A stretch of DNA of 64,000 bases, taken from UBA1952 sp965246855. Its GTDB lineage: Bacteria > Bacteroidota > Bacteroidia > Chitinophagales > Chitinophagaceae. Numbering within the stretch: the stretch's first letter is position 1; each line of letters begins with the position of its first letter. The notes beneath the pieces were generated by a model, which worked only from the letters and a program-made list of their open reading frames with translations, searched no databases and was not told where the DNA came from. The position numbers and the translations under genes were made by a program. Below, one piece after another: positions 35,261 through 43,417 of the stretch. Location: positions 124,001 through 188,000 of the forward strand of contig CBDFFP010000009.1 of NCBI GenBank assembly GCA_965246855.1. Reading direction: 5' to 3'.

Positions 35261-36782
35261 TCTCTTGCCGCACGCTCAATCCGCTTTTCCGCGCCGCGCG
35301 TTGTTGGTGCGGGGAGGTCATCCTGCTGACTGGGCAAGGGAAATGCAACGGTTAGGCATCGCGCCCGAAGACGTGAAAACCTTTGCCGTTCCCGACGTGA
35401 AAGCCAATGTGCTTTACGGTTGTGTGCTTCTGTTCAACGCCGCTGTTGCGCTGCCCAAAGACGTTGGCCCGAATTCCGTTTTGTGTCTTGCAGAAGAGAA
35501 ATTGTTGCTCCCGGAGCGGGCCATTTTTAGGCCTCTTTTGGCGCGGCCTGCGTTGGAGAAATTGGCGGCTTCGGCGTTGATTTTGTTGCACCCTTTTGTG
35601 GGAACGGTGCTGTTGGAAACGGCGGTGGATTGGCAGCAGATTTTCCCGCTTCCCGAAGCCGCCGCGTTGGTGCCGCGCCGTCCGGCAGAAGGGGTTTTTA
35701 TTCCCGAAATTTTGCACCGCCTGCGCCGCGAAATAGAGCCGGAAGCGTTGCTGGCCGAGTTGGAAAAACAAGGTGAAAGGGACGCAACAGACGAGCCGCT
35801 TCCTTTTAACCTCAAAAAGCTACTGGCGGGAAATAGTCGGGAAATGGAAAAATACCTGCGCTACCTGCAGGCGCATCCCGACAAAGCCTTGAAGCTGGCC
35901 ATTCCGCTGGACTTGACAAATACTTCTCGAAGCCACAATTACGGACGGTTTTCGTTCGGGAGAAACAGCGGTACGGCGCAAAAACCGCAGGCGTGGATAT
36001 GGGTGGTTTTGCTCGTCGGCATCGGACTGATGCGGGGGATTAACGACCGGGGAAAAAGCCCCAAAATGGGGACACCACCGGAAGCGGAGCTTACGACTAC
36101 GCCTGCCCAAGAGTTGTATCGGGCGCAGTATAAAGAGTGGCAAAATCTGCGCGTGATGCACAATTATCCGCGAACGCCTAACCAGTTAGAGCCTACGACG
36201 GTGGAACGAAAAGCGGAAGTACGGGCGCTAAAAGATTCGGTGGTGGCGTTCTACGAGCGACGCATTGCGCAGCAGATTCCGCAACTGGTGGACACGCAGG
36301 ACAGCACCGACGGTGGCGCCATAATCGGACTGAACAAAGAAGAGCGGGCGCTTTATCTGCGGGATTCGTTGCAGCGGGCTTACGGCATTGACGCTGGCGG
36401 ATTGAATCGGCTTCATCCGCCTACGGATACCTTTTCCGGCACTGGCGGAAATGGGGCGGAATGGCATCTTAAACGCGCTTTCCCTTTCTGGCTGTTTCGG
36501 ATTTTTATCGCGGCTTGTGTGCTGGGCGCGGCGGCTTTCTTTTCGTTTTTCAAAACCCGGAAAAGTGGTGGCAGTGTTTTTGGGTTGGCCGAAATGGGGA
36601 TAACAGGGGTGCAGCGTAAGCTTTTCTACGCACTGCTTTTGGCGGCAATGGTGTACGTTATTCACCCGGCGATTCAAGTGCTGGGACTGAGGCCGTTGCT
36701 GATTCTGGTGTGTTGTCTGCTTTCGTTTGCGCTGTACCGACTTTTCGGAACCGGCGCGGTTTCTCCAAAGGAATCGGCTTAA
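35250..36782 (+). CDS. Membrane-anchored bpX-type partner protein
   Basis: 510 residues; the start overlaps the vWA gene by 11 bases. A cytoplasmic region of about 240 residues (RRALLVRGGHPADWAREMQRLGI and LLFNAAVALPKDVGPNSVLCLAEEKLLLPERA) precedes a membrane helix at about 248-265 (AWIWVVLLVGIGLM). A charged segment of about 150 residues follows, then three hydrophobic helices near the C-terminus (FPFWLFRIFIAACVLGAAAFFSFF; KLFYALLLAAMVYVIHPAI; LLILVCCLLSFALYRLF). I read it as the protein that tethers the ATPase/vWA complex to the membrane. The family assignment to bpX is inferred. Confidence 0.7.
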   Translation: MNLNLLPHAQSAFPRRALLVRGGHPADWAREMQRLGIAPEDVKTFAVPDVKANVLYGCVLLFNAAVALPKDVGPNSVLCLAEEKLLLPERAIFRPLLARPALEKLAASALILLHPFVGTVLLETAVDWQQIFPLPEAAALVPRRPAEGVFIPEILHRLRREIEPEALLAELEKQGERDATDEPLPFNLKKLLAGNSREMEKYLRYLQAHPDKALKLAIPLDLTNTSRSHNYGRFSFGRNSGTAQKPQAWIWVVLLVGIGLMRGINDRGKSPKMGTPPEAELTTTPAQELYRAQYKEWQNLRVMHNYPRTPNQLEPTTVERKAEVRALKDSVVAFYERRIAQQIPQLVDTQDSTDGGAIIGLNKEERALYLRDSLQRAYGIDAGGLNRLHPPTDTFSGTGGNGAEWHLKRAFPFWLFRIFIAACVLGAAAFFSFFKTRKSGGSVFGLAEMGITGVQRKLFYALLLAAMVYVIHPAIQVLGLRPLLILVCCLLSFALYRLFGTGAVSPKESA

Positions 36783-36822
36783 AAATCTCTTCTAATTTCC
36801 ACCCCTTTTCTCTTTCTCCACC

Positions 36823-37803
36823 ATGCGGCAGGCGCTTCTTCACCGGCTCCTTTATTTTGGTTTGCTTATCAGTGCGCTGCGGCTGTTCTGGATTTTTGTT
36901 TCCGGAAATAATGCCGGGATGGGCGTGGCTTTGACGGTGTTTGCCCTTGTGTTTATCGGGGTGATGGTCTTGTTTCGGGGGACGTGGAATGGGGGCGGAA
37001 AGAGCGGGGGAAATGTGTTGTTGGAAGACTCCATTTTTGATCGGCTCCGGCGGCAATATGAAACGCTGGCCCGGCAGAAAAAGGAAGCGCATCAATACGT
37101 CGATGCGAGCCGCATCTACCTGAACTTATTAAAGGATCCATACCGCGCCGCGCAGACGCTGGAAGAAGGCGCGCTGTATGCCGAGGCGGGTGTGCTGTAT
37201 GAAAAGCGGTTGCAGCAACTGCCCCAAGCCGCGGCGTGCTACGAGAAAGCGCACCTTTATGACCGCGCGATTTCCCTCTACGGGCAACTGAACGAAAGGG
37301 AAAAGCTAGGCGATATTTATACGCTTCTGGGCGACAAAAAAAAGGCGGCGCACTGGTATGAGCGGACGGTGGAAGATTACCTCAAAAACGCGCAGTACGT
37401 GAAAGCCGCTTTGGTGTGCCGGAAAAAAATGAACGACCCCGCGCGGGCGCAGGCATTGCTCTTATTGGGTTGGCAGCGTAACCAAGATGCGTTTAACTGT
37501 CTGAACAATTATTTTGCGGCGATAGCGGAACCGGAAATGTTGCGGGAAGTGCTGAAAAAAATCGCTGCCGAAACGACGCGGGATTTCCAGCAAGACGTGT
37601 TGCTGCGCGCGCTGCACTACGAGTTTGATAAAGGCGACGCGGCGACGCAAACGCTGACACGGCAGTTGGCGCACCGGCTAATTGCCGCGCGTGTGGCTTC
37701 GCAACCCGATGCGATCCAGGCGATGCGGCATTTCCACAAAGACGATAAGATGATGCCGCGCGACGTGCAGAAATATAAAGCGCGGAAGGCAGGTTTGAGG
37801 TAG
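36823..37803 (+). CDS. Membrane protein with TPR-like helical repeats, last gene of the ternary system
   Basis: 326 residues. Two N-terminal membrane helices (LLYFGLLISALRLFWIFV, about 8-26; GVALTVFALVFIGVMVLF, about 34-51) are followed by cytoplasmic TPR-like repeats. Examples are YVDASRIYLNLLKDPYRAAQTLEEGALYAEAGVLYEKRLQQLPQAAACYEKAHLYDRAISLYGQL and GDKKKAAHWYERTVEDY, covering about 80-215. The C-terminal about 100 residues are helical. TPR proteins with such anchors accompany MoxR/vWA systems such as BatA-E. It starts 40 bases after the preceding gene and ends the operon. Confidence 0.78.
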   Translation: MRQALLHRLLYFGLLISALRLFWIFVSGNNAGMGVALTVFALVFIGVMVLFRGTWNGGGKSGGNVLLEDSIFDRLRRQYETLARQKKEAHQYVDASRIYLNLLKDPYRAAQTLEEGALYAEAGVLYEKRLQQLPQAAACYEKAHLYDRAISLYGQLNEREKLGDIYTLLGDKKKAAHWYERTVEDYLKNAQYVKAALVCRKKMNDPARAQALLLLGWQRNQDAFNCLNNYFAAIAEPEMLREVLKKIAAETTRDFQQDVLLRALHYEFDKGDAATQTLTRQLAHRLIAARVASQPDAIQAMRHFHKDDKMMPRDVQKYKARKAGLR

Positions 37804-37862
37804 GCAGGGTTGGGTATTGAGGAAGCGTTTGACTTTCCACACCCCGACGTATTTTGTGCCTT

Positions 37863-38522
37863 GTGAATTACCGTTCCACTCTTCTTTACAATAGTCTGTT
37901 GGCCGCTCTGATTTCCCTGAGTGCCTGCGAGCGTACGATTGTTTGCACGGACTTGGCTTGCCCGGCTTTTCCTCAAAACTATCGAGGTCTGCTTCCTACG
38001 GATACGGGCGAAGTGCTGTCTTTCACCGACGGCACACGGCAAATTGATTTTAAGACAACGGTTAGCTATGCCACGACTGGCAGAGCAACCCAACATTACA
38101 CCACGAAAGAGTCGGAACCTTGCGGCGATTACCCGCCTTGCTGGCCACAGTCAGACTGGGATGGGCAAAGCACCGCAAATGCCATTCACCCTTCCATCCG
38201 CTTTTGGTACACGGCTTCCTATGGCGACACAACCCGCAGCACTTATAGCAGCAGTTTTGACAGCACCGTCAAACTCTGGTGGACGCCCAACGGGCCGAAT
38301 GCTTCCTTCCGCTATTACCCGACGCTCGGTGACCCCGCACAAGGCGATAGTGTAGCCCTGAATTTTCGTTTGGGCAATCGCACGTATGACCGCGTGGTCA
38401 TTGTTACGGCTGACACTGCAAAGTATAGTGCGCCCGACGTGTGGAGGGTTTATTTTGCCAATCTAGGCGGTGTTGTGGGGTTTGAAAGCCGTTACACGCG
38501 GACGTTATTTTGGCAGCAGTAA
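37863..38522 (+). CDS. Hypothetical lipoprotein
   Basis: 219 residues from a GTG at 37863; a TTG three codons earlier is also in frame. The N-terminus RSTLLYNSLLAALISLSAC looks like a lipoprotein signal with Cys near residue 22. The mature part is rich in T, Y, S and D with alternating beta pattern (TRQIDFKTTVSYATTG, FWYTASYGDTTRSTYSSSFDSTVKLWW, SVALNFRLGNRTYDRVVIVTADTAKY) and four or more cysteines. I do not recognise a family. A TATTTTG element overlaps the region just before the start. It is 60 bases downstream of the ternary-system operon and may be separately transcribed. Confidence 0.65.
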   Translation: MNYRSTLLYNSLLAALISLSACERTIVCTDLACPAFPQNYRGLLPTDTGEVLSFTDGTRQIDFKTTVSYATTGRATQHYTTKESEPCGDYPPCWPQSDWDGQSTANAIHPSIRFWYTASYGDTTRSTYSSSFDSTVKLWWTPNGPNASFRYYPTLGDPAQGDSVALNFRLGNRTYDRVVIVTADTAKYSAPDVWRVYFANLGGVVGFESRYTRTLFWQQ

Positions 38523-38587
38523 TTTCAGAAAGAAAAGGGTTTTCGTCTGGACTGTGCAGCGTTGACAGTTTATGTGAAGGACGTTTT

Positions 38588-38755
38588 TGTAAGCCCCGTA
38601 GGGGCGCAGGTTTGGTAGAAAAGAAAGTCTTTTTTAAAAGAAAGTCCCGTAGGGACGCAGGTTCGGGTTGACCAAAGTTGCGTCCCTACGGGACTTTATC
38701 TTTTTACTCTAAACTCAATAGCTACCAAACCGGTGCCCCTACAGGGCTTATTTCT
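38588..38755. repeat. CCCGTAGGGACGC dispersed repeat with long hairpin
   Basis: AAAGTCCCGTAGGGACGC at 38641-38658 pairs perfectly with its complement at 38680-38697. A related CCCCGTAGGGGCGCAGG lies at 38593 and CCCCTACAGGGGCTT-like sequence near 38737. A fragment of the same family occurs at about 16567. The 310-bp gap before the ABC-F gene holds little else. Confidence 0.8.
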
Positions 38756-38819
38756 TCTGCCAACAACGCAGAAAAATCTTTCCAAAAACCCCTTCCAACC
38801 GCGCCCTTCCCCAAAAACT

Positions 38820-38827
38820 TACCTTCG
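38820..38827 (+). promoter_or_regulatory. -7 box TACCTTCG for the ABC-F gene
   Basis: TAnnTTCG followed by C, five bases before the ATG at 38833. Confidence 0.42.
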
Positions 38828-38832
38828 CGCCC

Positions 38833-40707
38833 ATGCATTACCTCAGTGCCGAAGGCCTCACGAAATCCTACGGTATCAAGCCGCTTTTTCAGAACCTGAG
38901 CTTCCATCTTTCGCAGGGCGACAAGGTGGCGCTGATTGCCAAAAATGGCTCCGGAAAAAGCACCTTGCTGCGCATTCTCTGTGGCCTCGACGTGCCGGAA
39001 GAAGGCAACCTGCGCATTAACAAAGACGTGACAGTGGCGCTCTTTGAGCAGGAGCCGCAGTTTCTGGAAGACCGTTCGGTGGCCGACAATATTTTTCATT
39101 ATCCCCACCCCGCCGCTGTGGCCTTGCGCGACTATGAACTAGCGGTGGATACCAACGCCGACGGCGAAACCATGAGCCGCGCACTGGCCAAAATGGACGA
39201 GTTGGGCGCTTGGGATTTTGATGCGAAAGTGAAGCAGATTCTGGGGAAACTGAACATCCACCAACTGCATCAGCCGATAAATACCCTCTCGGGCGGACAA
39301 CGCAAGCGCGTGGCACTGGCGCGCATTCTCATCGATATTGGCTTTGAGCCGAAGCACACGCTGCTCATCATGGACGAGCCGACGAACCACTTGGACGTGG
39401 CGATGGTGGAATGGCTGGAACACTACCTTTCTGCCGAAGCGATTACGCTGTTGATGGTAACGCACGACCGCTATTTTCTGGACTCTGTGTGCGACGAAAT
39501 CTGGGAGCTGGACGGCGGCAAACTCTTCACCTATAAAGGCAATTACGAGCGCTACCTGGAGCAGAAAGCAGCCCGCGCGGAAAGCACCGCAGCGAGCATC
39601 GACAAGGCGCGGAACACCTACCGGAAGGAACTGGAGTGGATGCGCAAACAGCCCAAAGCGCGCACCACCAAAAGCCGCAGCCGCGAAGACAACTTCTACG
39701 AGATAGAAGGCCGCGCGAAGCAGCGCATTGTGGACGAAAAAGTGACGCTGGAAGCGAAGATGACGCGCCTCGGCGGCAAGATTGCAGAGATGAAGAAGGT
39801 GTATAAAAGCTACGGCGACAAGGCGATTCTGCGCGGCTTCGACTACACGTTCAACAAGGGCGAGCGGCTGGGAATCGTGGGGAAGAACGGCGCGGGGAAA
39901 AGCACGTTTCTCAACATCCTGCAAGGCTTGGAAAGCGCCGACTCCGGAAAAATCAACATCGGCGACACGGTGGTTTTCGGGAATTTCTCGCAGACGGGTT
40001 TGCAGTACAAAGAGGACGTGCGGATGATTGACTTTGTGAAGAACATTGCCGAGAATTTCCCGCTTGCGGACGGCTCTTCGCTCAGTGCGGCGCAGTTTCT
40101 GGAGCGCTTTCTCTTCACGCCGGAACAGCAATACACCTACCTCTCCAAGCTGTCGGGCGGCGAGAAAAAGCGGCTGCACCTGCTGGGCATTCTTTTCCGC
40201 AATCCCAACTTTCTGATTCTGGACGAGCCGACCAACGACCTGGATTTGCCCACGCTGGCCGTGCTGGAAGATTTTTTAAGCGAGTTTCCCGGCTGCCTTA
40301 TTGTGGTGAGCCACGACCGCTATTTTATGGACCGGCTGGTGGACCATCTTTTCGTGTTTGAGGGCGAAGGCGTTGTCCGCGATTTCCCCGGAAATTATAC
40401 GCAATACCGGTTGCAACTGCGCGAGGATGAAAGGTCGCAAAGTGCCAAAAACCAAGAGCCGAAAAAGGAGCAGGTTTCTTCCCCAGAAACAAAGCCCGCG
40501 ACGAAAAAACGCAGCTACAAAGAGCAACGCGAATTAGAGCAATTAGATAAAGAACTCCCCGCTTTGGAAGCCGAAAAAGCACAGCTTACCGAGGTGTTGA
40601 GCAGCGGCGCGCTGGCCTATGCCGAAATCCAAAAACACAGTGACCGGATTTCGGAAATTACGGCGCTGCTGGAGGAAAAGGAAATGCGGTGGTTGGAGTT
40701 GAGTTAG
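38833..40707 (+). CDS. uup: ABC-F family ATPase (Uup-like)
   Basis: The 624-residue soluble protein carries two ABC ATPase cassettes and no membrane domain, as in ABC-F translation factors. Cassette 1 has Walker A NGSGKST, signature LSGGQRKR and Walker B LLIMDEPTNHLD. Cassette 2 has NGAGKST, LSGGEKKR and FLILDEPTNDLD. The linker contains charged helices (ARNTYRKELEWMRKQPKARTTKSR). The C-terminal about 90 residues (KRSYKEQRELEQLDKELPALEAEKAQL) form the coiled coil found in Uup. Uup-type proteins bind the ribosome or branched DNA. Antibiotic resistance cannot be inferred. Confidence 0.93.
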   Translation: MHYLSAEGLTKSYGIKPLFQNLSFHLSQGDKVALIAKNGSGKSTLLRILCGLDVPEEGNLRINKDVTVALFEQEPQFLEDRSVADNIFHYPHPAAVALRDYELAVDTNADGETMSRALAKMDELGAWDFDAKVKQILGKLNIHQLHQPINTLSGGQRKRVALARILIDIGFEPKHTLLIMDEPTNHLDVAMVEWLEHYLSAEAITLLMVTHDRYFLDSVCDEIWELDGGKLFTYKGNYERYLEQKAARAESTAASIDKARNTYRKELEWMRKQPKARTTKSRSREDNFYEIEGRAKQRIVDEKVTLEAKMTRLGGKIAEMKKVYKSYGDKAILRGFDYTFNKGERLGIVGKNGAGKSTFLNILQGLESADSGKINIGDTVVFGNFSQTGLQYKEDVRMIDFVKNIAENFPLADGSSLSAAQFLERFLFTPEQQYTYLSKLSGGEKKRLHLLGILFRNPNFLILDEPTNDLDLPTLAVLEDFLSEFPGCLIVVSHDRYFMDRLVDHLFVFEGEGVVRDFPGNYTQYRLQLREDERSQSAKNQEPKKEQVSSPETKPATKKRSYKEQRELEQLDKELPALEAEKAQLTEVLSSGALAYAEIQKHSDRISEITALLEEKEMRWLELS

Positions 40708-40721
40708 GGGTGATTCAATTA

Positions 40722-40862
40722 TGTTAACGACGGAAAGGGCTTAGCGCAGGCGGGGGATTTGGAAGGCTGGAGTTGAGCCTTTGTTCTGTTATCAAATAGA
40801 ATTATTGCCGTTGAGGCTCATTCGTCAGCCCCGCTTGCGCCAAGCCCATGTTGTGCGTTCGC
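40722..40862 (-). repeat. Long imperfect inverted repeat, candidate attC-like site 1
   Basis: GGGCTTAGCGCAGGCGGGG at 40737-40755 pairs with CCCCGCTTGCGCCAAGCCC at 40829-40847 (one A.C mismatch and one G.T). The outer ends are TTAACGACGG and ATGTTGTGCGTTCG. The interior contains ATTCGTCAGCCCC, a motif repeated at 43169, 43253 and 43322. It begins 8 bases beyond the 3' end of the HxlR gene, where an integron attC would lie. Confidence 0.6.
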
Positions 40863-40869
40863 CTTCTTT

Positions 40870-41262
40870 CTATTTTGTTTTCTCAGGGTTCCTACCGTGA
40901 TGTACATAAGCTTTACCCCATTCAGCCATTGACTTAATGATTGGTGCAAGAGTTAAGCCTAGCTCAGTTAATGTGTATTCCACTTTTGGTGGAACCTCTG
41001 CATATACCTTTCTTTTTAGTATTCCGGCTTGTTCTAATTCTCTCAATTGAGAGGTTAACATGGTCGGCGTAATTCCCTTCAGACACCTTTTTAACTCACC
41101 AAATCTCGCTGGAGAATCTAAATAAATCCTATTTATTAGAATGATTTTCCATTTTCCACCAACAATGCCCATTGTTGCCATAACGGGACAGTTATTTTCG
41201 TCGAAAACAGGTTTATTTTTTGTTGGAAGTTGTTGATTGTCAACAAAGGTACTGTTTTTCAT
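40870..41262 (-). CDS. HxlR family transcriptional regulator
   Basis: The 130-residue winged-helix protein has the family pattern: an N-terminal Cys block (DENNCPVMATMGIVGGKWKIILI), recognition region RFGELKRCLKGITPTMLTSQLRELEQAGILKRKVYAEVPPKVEYTLTELG, and a C-terminal dimer helix. The Cys may be a redox or electrophile sensor, as in related quinone-responsive HxlR/YodB proteins. It is divergent from an SDR and azoreductase pair, so I infer that it regulates them. The gene is clearly more A+T-rich than its neighbours, which fits recent transfer. Confidence 0.92.
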   Translation of the reverse strand: MKNSTFVDNQQLPTKNKPVFDENNCPVMATMGIVGGKWKIILINRIYLDSPARFGELKRCLKGITPTMLTSQLRELEQAGILKRKVYAEVPPKVEYTLTELGLTLAPIIKSMAEWGKAYVHHGRNPEKTK

Positions 41263-41282
41263 ACTTGGTTTGTTTTATTGAA

Positions 41283-41298
41283 CTACTTGCAAAAGTAG
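41283..41298. promoter_or_regulatory. Candidate HxlR operator overlapping its -7 box
   Basis: CTACTT-GCAA-AAGTAG is a perfect 6-4-6 dyad. Its minus-strand reading contains TACTTTTG, a -7 box for the regulator gene, so binding could autoregulate. It lies between the divergent starts at 41262 and 41344. Confidence 0.5.
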
Positions 41299-41343
41299 GT
41301 GTTACACCACACCTTTGCAAATCACAATCGAAAGTTCAAAAAA

Positions 41344-42096
41344 ATGGACAATCTGCAAGGTAAAGTCGCCCTCATCACGGGCGGCAACAGCGGTATCGGC
41401 CTGGCCACCGCACAGGAATTTCTGGTACAAGGTGCCGAGCTGGTCATTATCACCGGGCGCAGTCAGGAGGCTCTTGATGAGGCCGTGAACGCCTTGGGCG
41501 ACAAAGCCAGAAGCATTCTGTGCGACAGCTCCCAGGTTTCGCACATTGAGCAGTTGGCCGCGAAAGTGAAGGCTATCACGCCGCGACTTGACGTGGTCTA
41601 CCTCAATGCCGGAACTTCGGATTTTGCTCCGCTGGGCCACATTACGGAAGCGCACTACGACAACGTCTTCAATACCAACGTGAAGGGCGTTGTGCTAACT
41701 GCTCAACAGCTCGTACCAATCATGCAAGAGGGTGCGTCCCTCATTTTCTGCTCCAGTGCCGGCGTGGAAAAAGGCTTTCCGGGTGCTTCCGTTTACGTGG
41801 CCAGCAAAGCGGCGTTGTCGGGCTTTGTGAGGATATGGGCGTTGGAACTGGTTGAAAAGAAGATCCGGGTCAACTCGGTTAGTCCAGGCTTCACAGATAC
41901 CCCGCTCTTCGATAAAGTAGGGCTAAGCGATGAGCAGAAAGCGGGGGCGATAGCTTTATACACCTCCAAAGTGCCGATGGGTCGTTTCGCCCTGCCGGCC
42001 GAGATAGCGAAAACCATCGCCTTCCTAGCATCGGACGATTCCGCCTATATCACGGGGACCGAATTGCTTGTTGATGGCGGCTACAAGCTGTCGTAA
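41344..42096 (+). CDS. Short-chain dehydrogenase/reductase (SDR)
   Basis: A classical SDR of 250 residues from ATG 41344 (MDNLQGKVALITGG). The cofactor motif is TGGNSGIG (residues about 12-19). The motif NAG lies in VVYLNAGTS, the catalytic Ser in FCSSAG and the catalytic Tyr-Lys in YVASK. The C-terminus ITGTELLVDGGYKLS is standard. The arginine after the second strand (ITGR) suggests NADPH preference. Its substrate is unknown. It is paired with an azoreductase and a decayed DoxX gene behind a divergent HxlR regulator, a common quinone or electrophile detoxification arrangement. Confidence 0.93.
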   Translation: MDNLQGKVALITGGNSGIGLATAQEFLVQGAELVIITGRSQEALDEAVNALGDKARSILCDSSQVSHIEQLAAKVKAITPRLDVVYLNAGTSDFAPLGHITEAHYDNVFNTNVKGVVLTAQQLVPIMQEGASLIFCSSAGVEKGFPGASVYVASKAALSGFVRIWALELVEKKIRVNSVSPGFTDTPLFDKVGLSDEQKAGAIALYTSKVPMGRFALPAEIAKTIAFLASDDSAYITGTELLVDGGYKLS

Positions 42097-42105
42097 AAAA
42101 ACAGA

Positions 42106-42207
42106 CTTAAAACACTTTTTCTCATAACTCACTCCACAACCCACCCTCTTCAAAATCTTAAAACACCGTTTCTCATGACTCACTCCACAACCCTCCCCCT
42201 TCAAATT
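42106..42207 (+). repeat. 51-bp tandem duplication spanning the azoR start
   Basis: Copy 1 (42106-42156) and copy 2 (42157-42207) match at 45 of 51 positions. Copy 2 contains the azoR start, TCTCATGACTCACTCC; copy 1 has TCTCATAACTCACTCC, with the start codon changed to ATA. The period is 17 codons. Confidence 0.9.
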
Positions 42208-42798
42208 CTGCGCCTTGACAGCAGCCCGCGCTATGCCGGTTCCGTGTCGCGGCACCTGACCGACCACATGGTGGCGCGCCTGCTGCGGGATTATCCCGAG
42301 GCTAACGTCACGACCCGAGATTTAGCCGTAGGTCTACCACTCCCCACCGAGGCGTTCCTTGATGGGAGTGTGTACTCCATGCAAAACCCAACCCCGGACA
42401 TGCAAGTCGCTATCCAGCCTTCCAACGAAATGGTGGCCGAACTGCTCGCCGCCGACGTGGTAGTGCTCGGCCTGCCGCTCTATAACTGGACCGTCCCCTC
42501 TACTTTCAAGGCGTACGTCGACCAGATCGTCCGTCTCCGCATGACCTTTGAATACGTCGACGGCGTTTCGCACGGCTTACTCCGCGCCCGTAGCGTTTAC
42601 ATACTCTTTACCAGCGGGAACTCCGGCATGGGCAGCGACAAGGATTTCGCGACGCCGTATGTTCGTTTTCTGTGGCAAACGCTGGGTGTTCAACACGTAG
42701 AGTTCATTGCGGCTACCGGAACTATATTTGACGCTGCAGAAAAAACTCGCAAAGCCGAGGCACAGATTGATCAGCTCGTGTTACCCGTATTTGCTTGA
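42175..42798 (+). CDS. azoR: FMN-dependent NADH-azoreductase-like flavoprotein
   Basis: The 207-residue flavodoxin-fold enzyme reduces quinones and azo compounds with NAD(P)H. Signatures are LRLDSSPRYAGSVSRHLTDHMV (phosphate-binding loop), ADVVVLGLPLYNWTVPSTFKAYVDQIVR (FMN loop) and FTSGNSGMGSDKDF. It starts at ATG 42175 inside the second copy of a 51-bp duplication. It is 78 bases downstream of the SDR and probably in one operon under the HxlR regulator. Confidence 0.92.
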   Translation: MTHSTTLPLQILRLDSSPRYAGSVSRHLTDHMVARLLRDYPEANVTTRDLAVGLPLPTEAFLDGSVYSMQNPTPDMQVAIQPSNEMVAELLAADVVVLGLPLYNWTVPSTFKAYVDQIVRLRMTFEYVDGVSHGLLRARSVYILFTSGNSGMGSDKDFATPYVRFLWQTLGVQHVEFIAATGTIFDAAEKTRKAEAQIDQLVLPVFA

Positions 42799-42836
42799 TT
42801 TCTCTGGCTACGCTCCTGCCTGTCTCACTGATTGCC

Positions 42837-43005
42837 ATAAAAGTAATCAACATTGCTTACTTGGTCAGCACGGGGCTGCTGGTTCTAATGATGGCCGGTT
42901 CGGCGTAGGCCTATTTCACGTCGCCCGATATGGTGACGACTTTCCAGCACCTGGATAGGTTTTCCGAGCTACTTCCGCCAGCAGATCGGCGTGTCCAAAA
43001 AGTGG
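42837..43005 (+). pseudogene. Decayed DoxX family membrane protein gene
   Basis: From an ATA at 42837 (probably an eroded ATG) the frame reads KVINIAYLVSTGLLVLMMAG, then a TAG stop at 42906, then AYFTSPDMVTTFQHL. After a one-base shift it continues IGFPSYFRQQIGVSK. These pieces match the start of DoxX-like proteins (INIxYWxSTGLLA..YFTSP..HLGFPxYFR..LGxxK) in order. The rest of the gene is missing. DoxX genes often accompany HxlR, SDR and azoreductase genes, so this is probably the broken end of that operon. Confidence 0.8.
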
Positions 43006-43150
43006 CCGTTGAGTGCAGCGCAGACACATTTGTGATTAATCAAACATTGATTCTCCGCATCAACATTTGTGCTCAAAATCGCCACCTTCGTCAAGCCTTA
43101 ATCCGTCCGTCGACGGTGAAGCTGTTTGACTTTAGATTGATAATGCCTTT

Positions 43151-43185
43151 AAATGGGTTGATGGATTAATTCCGTCAGCCCATTT
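43151..43185. repeat. Small hairpin AAATGGGTTGA / TCAGCCCATTT
   Basis: 11-nt arms with one mismatch around 13 nt. The right arm is part of an ATTCCGTCAGCCC motif shared with the attC-like sites. Confidence 0.55.
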
Positions 43186-43202
43186 TCATTTGATGCGGGC
43201 CC

Positions 43203-43415
43203 CCAAGGTGACGCACAACGTTAAAGCATTGGAGTTGTGGCGAGCTTCCGTGATTCGTCAGCCTGGAACTGAAGCTAAATTTATAACTAATCGATGAAGT
43301 TTTGTACTAAGTTCATTAGAATTCCGTCAGGCTGGAACTGCTGCTAAATAAAGAATTGAAGATGATGTTTTTTCCTGCTGCCGGCATAACGCCAATGCAA
43401 ATGTTGTGTGTTCGC
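43203..43415 (-). repeat. Long imperfect inverted repeat, candidate attC-like site 2
   Basis: The left end GACGCACAACGTTAAAGC continues as ATTGGAGTTGTGGCG. It is mirrored by the right end CGGCATAACGCCAATGC, then AAATGTTGTGTGTTC. Inside are two copies of ATTC(C)GTCAGSCTGGAACTG, 69 bases apart (43253 and 43322). Its right edge touches the 3' end of the small minus-strand ORF at 43418, the same geometry as site 1 with the HxlR gene. At about 213 bp it is longer than usual attC sites. Confidence 0.55.
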
Positions 43416-43417
43416 TT

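Noticed and set aside
42707..43169. Two + strand frames of 79-83 codons after azoR
   Set aside because: They cut across the decayed DoxX gene in the wrong frames. The reconstructed DoxX reading explains the segment better.
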